NCBI GenBank assembly: GCA_002353205.1
Contig: DEJE01000056.1
Span: forward strand, 80,371-113,079
DNA length: 32,709 nt
Origin: Prevotella sp. UBA2756
GTDB taxonomy: Bacteria > Bacteroidota > Bacteroidia > Bacteroidales > Bacteroidaceae
Direction: 5' to 3'
Position numbers and translations under genes: made by a program. Shown one piece after another: positions 16,814-24,675 of the stretch. Every line of letters begins with the position of its first letter. The stretch's first letter is position 1. Below the pieces are notes generated by a model that was not told the origin of the DNA, did no database searches, and worked only from the letters and a program-made list of their open reading frames with translations.

Positions 16814-19800
16814 ATGAAAAGGAACCATTACCGACTAACTTATATTATCATCCTCCTGACGTTGGCCCCGATCATGCGGGCCGATGTCAGGAGACTCTTT
16901 ACCGGCGACCGTCTGTCGAGCTCGCTCATCGACTGCGTGGTGCAAGACCGCTATGGCTACCTCTGGGTAGGCACGGAGTACGGGCTGAACAAGTTCGACG
17001 GCTATCGCTTTACAAGCTATTTCAATGCTCCCGCCGACACCTTCTCGCTCAGCGACAACGAGGTGGTGAAGGTGTTGCCCGACCGTGAGGGCCGGCTGTG
17101 GGTGGGAACCGGCAAGGGACTCTCGCGCTACGACTACGAGCACAACCGTTTCGTGCGCTACACCTTCCCCGACCAGCGGGTGCCCCGTGTCAACTCGCTC
17201 CTCATGACAGCCGATGGCGATCTCTTCATCGGCACGGCTGGCTACGGCCTCTATCAGATTCGTCGCGGTGAGGAGCGCATCAGCCGCGAGGAGAGTTTCA
17301 ACAAGCGGAAAGAAGACGCCTTCTACAGCCGCATCTTCGAGGACGACCAGCACTGCCTGTGGCGGAGCAGTCACCTCAACACTTTCTCGCGCATCACCAT
17401 TCGCAACCACAAGGCCGTGGCGCAGAAAGACTTTGAATCGCCTTTCGGTGCACCGATGTCGTTCATCAAGACCGACGACGGCGGCTTTCTCATCGTATGC
17501 ATGTACGGCATCCTGCGCTACGACTACGCCACCGAGAGCGTTGCCGATGCCGGCTACGACCTGTCGGCCCTCGGTCAGCAGATCTCCATTCGCAAGGCCA
17601 TGCTCAGCAAAGACGGCGACCTGTATGTCGGCACGACGGGACTGGGCCTGATGATCATTCCCAAAGGTTCGCGCGAGATGCGGCCTGTGGAGAATGTGAA
17701 CGTGAAGTACGATATGTCGATGACCCATGTCAACGACATTATGGAGGACAAGGACCGCAACATCTGGGTAAGCTGCTACCAGAAGGGCCTCTACCAACTG
17801 AACACCGGTGCCGAAGCCTTCAGCAGCTGGCGCTTCTCCGAACAGAATATCAACATCGGCAGCAGCGTGTCGGGCATTGTCTGCAACGACAACGGCGACG
17901 TGTTCTGCACGGCGCAGAACAACCACGTCTACCGCATCAACAGCCAAGGCAAGATAGAAGCTGCGTTGCCCGCTCCCGACGGCACGAAGGCTATCCTGCG
18001 CGACCGTCGCGGCAACTACTGGATCAGCACCGAGAACACCCTCTTCAGCTACCAGCCTGCCACAGGAGCCAGCCAGCCTCGGCTCACTGGCAGCGGATGG
18101 GGGCTGAACTGCATGGCCGACGATAGTCAGGGCCGACTCTATATCTGCGACTTCGGCAAGGGGTTGCGCATCCTCGACACCGCAACAGGCGAGCAGCAGC
18201 TCATCAGCATGGACAACAGCAACCCCACGCTCGGCACCCTGTGCAACGACTGGATCAAGTCGCTCTTCGTCGACCGCTACGGTATGTTGTGGATCGGAAC
18301 GTCGAACGGTATGTCGGTGATGGACACCCGCAACCATAACTTCAAGAGCTTCGGATGGGAGGTGGAGCTGGTGGCTCATCAGTGTACTGCCTTCGCCGAG
18401 CAGAAACAGGGCAATATCCTCATCGGCACCAACGCCGGACTCTACGTCTTCGACCGCATGAAGAAAAAGGTGGAGCCCTTCCCCAATGCCGAAGAGCTCA
18501 ACGACAAGCTCATCTACGGAATCGTGACCGACGCTGAGGGCGACATCTGGGTGAGTACGTCGAACGGCATCTGGCAGCACAGCGCGAAGTCGAATTCGTG
18601 GATCGGTCATCTCCACGGCAACGGTCTCTCCACCAAGGAGTACGTGCTGGGAGCCGTCATGCAGGCTGCCGACGGCACCATCGGCTTCGGTACCAACGAC
18701 GGTATCACCACGTTCCGTCCGCAGACCGTGCGCGACAGTCGTATCGAGATGGGCGAAGTGTTCCTCACCAACTTCCTCATCGGCAACGAAATGGTGTGCC
18801 CGCTTGCCGACACGTTCACCGTGCCCTACGGCGAGAACTCGTTCACGCTCGAATTCTCCTTGCTCAACTACAAGAACACGGAGAACATATCCTTTCAATA
18901 CCGCATGAACGGCAGCGAGGACTGGATTTCGACCAACGAGGGCATGAACGCCATCTCGTTCAACAAGATGAAGCCCGGGCGATATATTATAGAGGTACGC
19001 GCGACATGCAACGGCAGCTATTCCGAAAGTTCGCGCTTCGTCACCGTCATCGTGCGCGGCCCATGGTATTCCTCCACACTGGCCTACTTCATCTATATCC
19101 TTGCTCTCATGAGCATTGCCGGATTCCTCTTCTACTATCTCGACCGTCAGCGCAAGGCAGAGCTCGAAGAGTCGAAGATGCGGTTCCTCATCAATGCCAC
19201 CCACGACATCCGATCGCCGCTCACGCTCATCATGGGTCCGCTGAAGAAACTGAAGGAGCGCGTCACCGATGCCGAGTGCCAAAGCGACATCGAAACCATC
19301 GACCGCAACGCTCAGCGTCTGCTCTTGCTGGTGAATCAGATTCTCGACGAGCGGAAGATCGACAAGAACCAGATGCAGCTCCACTGCCGTGAGACCGACC
19401 TTGTGTCGTTCGTCAGCGGCATCTGCTCACTCTACAACTACAACGCGCAGCAGCGCAACATCGCCTTCAGCATGCAGGTGAAGACAGCGCAGGGAGAGAC
19501 CGACGGTAACGAGGCCGACAGCGAACAACCCAAGCCCGCGATTCCCGTGTGGATCGACCGTATCAACTTCGACAAGGTCATCAGCAACCTGCTCTCCAAC
19601 GCCTTCAAGTACACCTTCGACGGCGGACAGATCGACGTCGTGCTTTCGCAGCAGACATCGAAGGAGGGCAAGCCCGAGGCCGTCATTCAGGTCATCGACA
19701 ACGGTATCGGACTGAAGGAAGACAAGCCCGAACGACTCTTCGACCGTTTCTATCAGGGCTCCAACGCGCGAGACCTCCACCTCGACGGCACTGGCATCGG

Positions 19801-20770
19801 GCTCAACCTCAGCCAGGCCATTGTCAACATGCACGGCGGAACCATCAGTGCTGCCAACCGTCCCGACGGCATGCGCGGCACCGTGCTCACCATCCTGCTG
19901 CCCATGGGCAACGAACATCTGAAGCCCGAAGAGATTGAAACGTCGGAAGAACCCACCTTCGGCAACGTACCGAAGAAGCAGGCCTCGAAGAATTTCCGTA
20001 TCCTCATCGCCGACGACGATGCCGAGATTGCCGGATATATCCGCTCCGAACTCGGAAACTGGTACCGCTTCGATGCCGCCCCGAACGGCAAGGAGGCGCT
20101 CAAGCTGCTCCTCACCGGCAGCTACGACCTCGTCATCTCCGACATCATGATGCCCGAGATGGACGGCATCACATTGTTGAAGAACATCAAGGGCAACACC
20201 AACATCAGCGACATCCCCGTCATCCTGCTCACGTCGAAGGCCGAGGTCAGCGACCGCCTTGAAGGTCTGAAGAAAGGGGCCGACGCTTTCCTCGCAAAGC
20301 CCTTCAGCATGGAGGAGCTCCACATCCTCATCGACAATCTCGTTGACAACGTGCGCCGTCTGCGCGGCAAGTTCTCCGGTGCGCAGAAGCAGGAAGAGAA
20401 GGTCGAGAAAGTGGAGGTGAAAGGCAACAACGACGCCCTGATGGAGCGCATCATGAAATGCATCAACGAGAACCTGCAGGATCCCGACTTCAACGTGGAG
20501 CGCCTGACCGAGAAGGTCGGCATCAGCCGCGCTCAGCTGCACCGCAAGATGAAGGAGATCACAGGCATCTCGGCGGGCGACTTCATCCGCAACCTGCGCT
20601 TAGAGCAGGCCGCCCGGCTCATCAAGGAGAAGAAAATCAACGTCACGCAGGTGGCCTACGCCGTCGGTTTCAACAACCAGACCCACTTCTCCACCATCTT
20701 CAAGAAGCATTTCGGCATGACGCCCACCGAGTACAGCGAACAGGAACGTTCGGCCAAGACAGAGGCGTGA
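16814..20770 (+). CDS. Hybrid two-component system sensor/regulator (HTCS) for xylan utilisation
   Basis: A 1318-residue single-chain sensor kinase and regulator. The N-terminal export/anchor segment (about 5-20) is followed by periplasmic two-bladed propeller repeats (Reg_prop; e.g. YGYLWVGTEYGLNKFDGYRF, about 45-660), a Y_Y_Y domain (about 670-745) and a transmembrane helix (about 752-775). Then come a HisKA domain with phospho-acceptor His797 in NATHDIRSPLTL and an HATPase with NLLSNAFKYTFDGG and DGTGIGLNLS. The receiver domain (about 1063-1180) has phospho-acceptor Asp1110 in VISDIMMPEMDG, and an AraC-type HTH is at about 1210-1310 (VTQVAYAVGFNNQTHFS). All catalytic residues are intact. 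It lies between two alpha-glucuronidase genes in one operon, so it likely senses a xylan-derived oligosaccharide and activates both divergent operons. P. bryantii XynR has a similar role but is reported as shorter. Confidence 0.95.
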   Translation: MKRNHYRLTYIIILLTLAPIMRADVRRLFTGDRLSSSLIDCVVQDRYGYLWVGTEYGLNKFDGYRFTSYFNAPADTFSLSDNEVVKVLPDREGRLWVGTGKGLSRYDYEHNRFVRYTFPDQRVPRVNSLLMTADGDLFIGTAGYGLYQIRRGEERISREESFNKRKEDAFYSRIFEDDQHCLWRSSHLNTFSRITIRNHKAVAQKDFESPFGAPMSFIKTDDGGFLIVCMYGILRYDYATESVADAGYDLSALGQQISIRKAMLSKDGDLYVGTTGLGLMIIPKGSREMRPVENVNVKYDMSMTHVNDIMEDKDRNIWVSCYQKGLYQLNTGAEAFSSWRFSEQNINIGSSVSGIVCNDNGDVFCTAQNNHVYRINSQGKIEAALPAPDGTKAILRDRRGNYWISTENTLFSYQPATGASQPRLTGSGWGLNCMADDSQGRLYICDFGKGLRILDTATGEQQLISMDNSNPTLGTLCNDWIKSLFVDRYGMLWIGTSNGMSVMDTRNHNFKSFGWEVELVAHQCTAFAEQKQGNILIGTNAGLYVFDRMKKKVEPFPNAEELNDKLIYGIVTDAEGDIWVSTSNGIWQHSAKSNSWIGHLHGNGLSTKEYVLGAVMQAADGTIGFGTNDGITTFRPQTVRDSRIEMGEVFLTNFLIGNEMVCPLADTFTVPYGENSFTLEFSLLNYKNTENISFQYRMNGSEDWISTNEGMNAISFNKMKPGRYIIEVRATCNGSYSESSRFVTVIVRGPWYSSTLAYFIYILALMSIAGFLFYYLDRQRKAELEESKMRFLINATHDIRSPLTLIMGPLKKLKERVTDAECQSDIETIDRNAQRLLLLVNQILDERKIDKNQMQLHCRETDLVSFVSGICSLYNYNAQQRNIAFSMQVKTAQGETDGNEADSEQPKPAIPVWIDRINFDKVISNLLSNAFKYTFDGGQIDVVLSQQTSKEGKPEAVIQVIDNGIGLKEDKPERLFDRFYQGSNARDLHLDGTGIGLNLSQAIVNMHGGTISAANRPDGMRGTVLTILLPMGNEHLKPEEIETSEEPTFGNVPKKQASKNFRILIADDDAEIAGYIRSELGNWYRFDAAPNGKEALKLLLTGSYDLVISDIMMPEMDGITLLKNIKGNTNISDIPVILLTSKAEVSDRLEGLKKGADAFLAKPFSMEELHILIDNLVDNVRRLRGKFSGAQKQEEKVEKVEVKGNNDALMERIMKCINENLQDPDFNVERLTEKVGISRAQLHRKMKEITGISAGDFIRNLRLEQAARLIKEKKINVTQVAYAVGFNNQTHFSTIFKKHFGMTPTEYSEQERSAKTEA

Positions 20771-20806
20771 CGGCAGTACCTGAATCAAAATCAAAACACG
20801 AACAAT

Positions 20807-22786
20807 ATGAAAAAGTCATTCATGCTCATTTCGCTATGCCTCATGGCGCTCATCGCCAGGGCAGACGACGGTTACAAACTATGGCTCGGGCAGTGGAATC
20901 AGACGCGGCCCAACGCCCCGAAGGTGACGGCCAACGCCAAGTCGGCCACCATCGACATTGCCTGCAGCGAGCTCGCCAACGGCTGGCAGCTGGGCGACGA
21001 GGTGAAGCTGGTGCTCGACAAGAGCCTGAAGCTCGACGAGGGCTACCGCGTCGTGGCCACCTGCAAGGAGCTGGGATGCACGGGAAGCTACCAGGCCACC
21101 GTCTATGCCAGCACCGACCGGGGCCTGCTCTACGGCGCCTACGAGCTGTTGCGACTGCAGAACACCGACGTCCTCAACACAGGCGGCATTGCTCCAAGGG
21201 TCGGACTTGACGGACAGGACGTCGACAAGACCGAGCGCCCGGCCTTCCCCCTGCGTCTGCTCAACCACTGGGACAACCTCGACGGGAGCATCGAGCGCGG
21301 CTATGCGGGCGAGAGCATCTTCGAGTGGTTCCATCTCGACGAACAGCGCATCCGCCAGTACGCACGCGCCAACGCATCCATCGGCATCAACGGCTCCGTG
21401 CTGAACAACGTGAACGCCTCGCCGAAGATCCTCACCGCCGACTATCTGAAGGAGGTGAAGACGATTGCCGACATCCTTCGGCCCTATGGCATCCGCGTCT
21501 TCCTGAGTATCAACTTCGCAAGCCCCATGGCACTCGGCGACACCAAGACTGCCGACCCGCTCAACGCGCAGGTGGCGCAGTGGTGGAAGCGCAAGGCCAA
21601 GGAGATCTATCAGCTCATTCCCGACTTCGGCGGCTTCCTGGTCAAGGCCAACAGCGAGGGACAGCCTGGCCCCGGCGACTACAAACGGTCGCACGCCGAC
21701 GGTGCCAACATGCTGGCCGACGCGCTGAAGCCCTTCGGCGGCATCGTCATGTGGCGCTGCTTTGTCTACGGTGCCAACCACAAGGGTGAAGACCGCGTGA
21801 AACAAGCCGTCTCCGAGTTCAAGCCCCTCGACGGGAAATTCCGTCCGAACGTCATCCTGCAGACCAAGAACGGACCGCTCGACTTCCAGCCGCGCGAGCC
21901 CTACAGCCCCGTCTTCGACCAGATTCGCCAGACGCCCAACATGGCCGAGCTGCAGATTACGCAGGAGTATCTCGGCCAGTCGCGCCATCTCGTCTATCTG
22001 GCTCCGATGTGGAAGGAGTTCTTCACCTTCGTTCCGCCCTGCAACCTGCGCGGCATCGCCGGTGTGGCCAACATCGGAAAGGACCGCAACTGGTGCGGAC
22101 ACCACTTCTCGCAGGCCAACTGGTACGCCTTCGGACGACTGGCCTGGAATCCTGAACTGTCGTCGGAAGCCATCGCACGCGAGTGGCTCAGTCAGACCTT
22201 CGACAACGATCCAGCCTTCGTCAGCACGATGACCACGCTGATGCTGGGCAGCCGCGAGGCCTGTGTCAACTACATGATGCCCCTCGGACTGCACCACATT
22301 TTCAAGTTCGACCACCACTACGGACCCGAGCCCGACGGCTTCAAGGCCGAATACCCGATAGAGTGGTGCCCCGTCTACTACCATAAGGCTGATGCCGACG
22401 GCGTCGGCTTCGACCGCAGCAGCAAGGGGACCAACGCCGTGTCGCAGTACAACGAGCCCTACGCCTCGCTGTACGACAACCTGCAGACCTGCCCCGAGCA
22501 GTATCTGCTCTGGTTCCATCACGTGCCCTGGACCTACCGCATGAAGAGCGGACGCACACTGTGGCAGGAGCTCTGCCTGAAATACAACCAAGGCGTGGCC
22601 GAAGTGGAGACGTATCCCGCCATCTGGGAGCGCATGAAGGAGCACGTCCTGACCATCGACGGCGGTGATGCGCAGCGCTGGAACGAGGTGAACGACCGCC
22701 TGCAGCACCAGGTGGAGAACGCCCGCGAGTGGCGCGACGTCTGTCTGAAGTATTTCCAGACGTTCAGCCGCCAGCCCATCCAGTAG
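20807..22786 (+). CDS. aguA: GH67 alpha-glucuronidase
   Basis: A 659-residue family 67 alpha-glucuronidase that removes (4-O-methyl)glucuronic acid from the non-reducing terminal xylose of aldouronic acids. Three conserved carboxylates align with the characterised active site: Glu284 in VKANSEGQPGP (acid), Asp359 in KNGPLDFQPREP and Glu387 in ELQITQEYLG. The Asp-Glu spacing of 28 is the same as in characterised GH67 enzymes. The N-terminal GH67 domain and C-terminal helical domain are both present. A signal peptide (residues 1-19, ARA-DD) is clear, so the enzyme is exported, probably to the periplasm; many GH67 enzymes elsewhere are cytosolic. It follows the regulator by 36 bp and ends at a strong terminator. 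Confidence 0.95.
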   Translation: MKKSFMLISLCLMALIARADDGYKLWLGQWNQTRPNAPKVTANAKSATIDIACSELANGWQLGDEVKLVLDKSLKLDEGYRVVATCKELGCTGSYQATVYASTDRGLLYGAYELLRLQNTDVLNTGGIAPRVGLDGQDVDKTERPAFPLRLLNHWDNLDGSIERGYAGESIFEWFHLDEQRIRQYARANASIGINGSVLNNVNASPKILTADYLKEVKTIADILRPYGIRVFLSINFASPMALGDTKTADPLNAQVAQWWKRKAKEIYQLIPDFGGFLVKANSEGQPGPGDYKRSHADGANMLADALKPFGGIVMWRCFVYGANHKGEDRVKQAVSEFKPLDGKFRPNVILQTKNGPLDFQPREPYSPVFDQIRQTPNMAELQITQEYLGQSRHLVYLAPMWKEFFTFVPPCNLRGIAGVANIGKDRNWCGHHFSQANWYAFGRLAWNPELSSEAIAREWLSQTFDNDPAFVSTMTTLMLGSREACVNYMMPLGLHHIFKFDHHYGPEPDGFKAEYPIEWCPVYYHKADADGVGFDRSSKGTNAVSQYNEPYASLYDNLQTCPEQYLLWFHHVPWTYRMKSGRTLWQELCLKYNQGVAEVETYPAIWERMKEHVLTIDGGDAQRWNEVNDRLQHQVENAREWRDVCLKYFQTFSRQPIQ

Positions 22787-22822
22787 GATTGCTGGGTGTA
22801 GTTTTTGGTTTTTTCGGTTTTT

Positions 22823-22857
22823 CGTTATTCCGTTATACCGTTATTCCGTAATTCCGT
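22823..22857. repeat. Tandem 8-bp repeat (CGTTATTC type)
   Basis: Four head-to-tail octamers, CGTTATTC, CGTTATAC, CGTTATTC and CGTAATTC, followed by a partial CGT. The second to fourth copies form the left arm of the terminator stem described next. Confidence 0.7.
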
Positions 22858-22904
22858 GGTGTCGTCATCACGGGATCACGGAATAACGGTATAACGTTTT
22901 TTTT
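22831..22904 (+). terminator. Very strong terminator after GH67
   Basis: A perfect 19-bp stem (22831-22849 with 22878-22896) encloses a second hairpin, CCGTGGTG-TCGT-CATCACGG with one mismatch, and is followed by T8 (22897-22904). The T-run is only on the rightward side, so it mainly ends the GH115-regulator-GH67 transcript. The opposing LicD stop codon lies at its edge. Confidence 0.85.
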
Positions 22905-23697
22905 ATAGAAACTCCAGCGTGCCCACATGCGGCTGCAGGCTGTCAAGGTCGGGCAGCTGCATGTAGTCGCCGAAGAGCAGGCGCAGGTGGTGGTCGTAGT
23001 CGTGCGGCACGGGGAAGGGAATGCCCTCGAAGGGAAGCGTCGTCAGGGGGAAGATGTCCTCGGCGTAGCGCGGTTTGTGATAGGGCAGTCCCAGTCCGCT
23101 GGTGATGATATGGGCACCGAGCGCTTTGTTCAGCAATCGGAACAAAGGGTAGAGCCCGTGCTCGTTGATCTCGAAGATGCGCCTCACGCTGCGCAGGGCC
23201 TTAGCGTCGTCGGTGCTGGTGCGCCACACCTTGTACATGTGGCCGATGGTCTTCTCCGACAGACGGTGCAGCCACATGCGCTGACGCTCCAGCGGCAGTA
23301 TGTCGATATAGATGCCCTGCTCGCGCCATGCCCGGTCGTAGTTGTTACCCTCGGAGAGCCGCGAGCGCCGGTCGCGCACCTTGGCATAGCAGAAGAAGTA
23401 GGCGGGGTCGGTGTCGTGGGTCTGCAAGGCCATTGTCGGGGGCAGTTCGCGCGGCAGAATGTCGATCAGCCGCAGGTAGTCGTCGCGCATCATCTCGATG
23501 TCGAGGTCGTCATCCCACGGGATGAAGCCGCCGTGGCGCACGGCACCGATCAGCGTGCCGCTGCTCAGCCAGTAGCTGATGCCGTGACGGCGGCAGATGT
23601 CGTCAACCACCTGCAGCAGTTCGAGCATGCGCATCTGCTGTCGGCGCAGCAGCGAGCCGTCGGGATTGAAGCGTTGTCGCAGTTCGTCGTTTGTCAT
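22903..23697 (-). CDS. LicD-family phosphotransferase
   Basis: A 264-residue protein of the LicD family (nucleotidyltransferase-like fold). Family members transfer phosphocholine or a related phospho-alcohol from a CDP-activated donor to a glycan. The diagnostic motif is at residues 45-69: SSGTLIGAVRHGG, then FIPWDDDLDIEM with metal-binding aspartates Asp62-64 and Asp66. The length is normal and no membrane segment is seen, so it is cytosolic or membrane-peripheral. It is the last gene of a three-gene leftward operon. Its ATG overlaps the preceding stop by four bases (ATGA, 23694-23697), indicating coupling. The operon also encodes a LicC-like nucleotidyltransferase fused to a PLP enzyme, which suggests that the donor is a CDP-amino-alcohol rather than imported choline. 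No choline kinase or transporter is present here. Confidence 0.88.
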   Translation of the reverse strand: MTNDELRQRFNPDGSLLRRQQMRMLELLQVVDDICRRHGISYWLSSGTLIGAVRHGGFIPWDDDLDIEMMRDDYLRLIDILPRELPPTMALQTHDTDPAYFFCYAKVRDRRSRLSEGNNYDRAWREQGIYIDILPLERQRMWLHRLSEKTIGHMYKVWRTSTDDAKALRSVRRIFEINEHGLYPLFRLLNKALGAHIITSGLGLPYHKPRYAEDIFPLTTLPFEGIPFPVPHDYDHHLRLLFGDYMQLPDLDSLQPHVGTLEFL

Positions 23698-24662
23698 ACC
23701 CAGAATTTTTCGCTTTCGCGCTGTTGCGTGAACGTGTCGCCGCCGTCGGCAGGCAGCAGGTCATAGAGCTTGCTGGCGAAGAGCACGTCGTGCAGACCGA
23801 GACCGATGTTGTAGCTCAGGATGCGCTCGCGGTCGTTCTCGCGTCCGGGATTGTCGCCGAGGAGCACGTGGCTGAACTCGTCGAACTGTCGGAACCGGTC
23901 GAAGTACTTGAAGTTGCACACGTGGCCGGTGTCGTCGCCGTAGACCTTGTCGAAGAAGAGGTCGCAGTTCTGGAATCCACGCGTATGGACAGGCACCACG
24001 AGAACCCCTTCCTGGAACAGGCTGTCGTCGGGACAGAAGATCTTGCCGAAAGCGGCCGTCACGCACGAGACGATGACCTGCGCCCCTCCGACGAATTCCT
24101 CGATGGTGTCAATGATCTCGAACTTCGCATTGGCGTAGTCGCTGAAGCGCTCGATGAACTGCTCGGCCTGGTCCTTGTAGCGCAGCAGTCGGAAGTTCAC
24201 CTGCTCGCCCGGATGGTCGGCCAGCAGACAGAGGGCTGTTGCCCGCGCCGTATTGCCGAGCCCCATCATCGAATAGGTGTCGGCACCGCGCCGTTTCAGC
24301 GTCTTGATGGCCAGTGCGGCCACGGCTCCCGTGCGCATGGCGGTGATCCAGTCGCCGTCGATGACGGCCAGCAGGTGTCCGTTGTGGCTGTCGTAGAGCA
24401 GGATGTCGCTCTTCAGGGCCGGAATGTCACTGTCGATGCGGCTCACGATTTTGATGCCGAAGCGGCCGAAGCGTTCGGGCAGCAGTGCCGGCATCGACGT
24501 GAAGAAGTCCTCGCTCTGAGGGTGCACGCTCACCTTGGCCGGCAGTTGCGACTCGTATTTCATGCGGAACGATTCCTCCACCCACCGTATGCATGTGGCT
24601 GGTGTGATGGCGGCCTGCTCTATCTTTTGTGTACTGATAATCCTTACCGTATTGCTAACCAT
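23694..24662 (-). CDS. Ornithine cyclodeaminase / mu-crystallin family protein
   Basis: A 322-residue protein of the ornithine cyclodeaminase/mu-crystallin/SbnB family, NAD(P)-dependent enzymes acting on amino or imino acids. It has the substrate-side motif AMRTGAVAALAIKTL (about 127-141) and a nucleotide-binding MGLGNTARA motif (about 152-160). The family allows several reactions: deaminating cyclisation, alanine or opine-type dehydrogenation, and cleavage of a diaminopropionate precursor. The sequence alone does not decide which. The start at ATG 24662 is backed by an unusually strong GGAGGA Shine-Dalgarno (24671-24676) that overlaps the stop of the upstream gene. The position between a LicC-PLP fusion and LicD suggests it supplies or modifies the amino compound that is activated and transferred. 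Confidence 0.82.
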   Translation of the reverse strand: MVSNTVRIISTQKIEQAAITPATCIRWVEESFRMKYESQLPAKVSVHPQSEDFFTSMPALLPERFGRFGIKIVSRIDSDIPALKSDILLYDSHNGHLLAVIDGDWITAMRTGAVAALAIKTLKRRGADTYSMMGLGNTARATALCLLADHPGEQVNFRLLRYKDQAEQFIERFSDYANAKFEIIDTIEEFVGGAQVIVSCVTAAFGKIFCPDDSLFQEGVLVVPVHTRGFQNCDLFFDKVYGDDTGHVCNFKYFDRFRQFDEFSHVLLGDNPGRENDRERILSYNIGLGLHDVLFASKLYDLLPADGGDTFTQQRESEKFWV

Positions 24663-24675
24663 GATTTCTCTCCTC

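Noticed and set aside
16835..19384. Long leftward open frame antisense to the HTCS gene (about 849 codons)
   Set aside because: It mirrors the codon bias of the HTCS frame, is low-complexity (rich in Val, Leu, His, Glu), has no domain motif, and the HTCS frame has intact catalytic residues. Similar long shadows opposite clpX, recQ, GH67, the LicC fusion and tig were rejected for the same reason.
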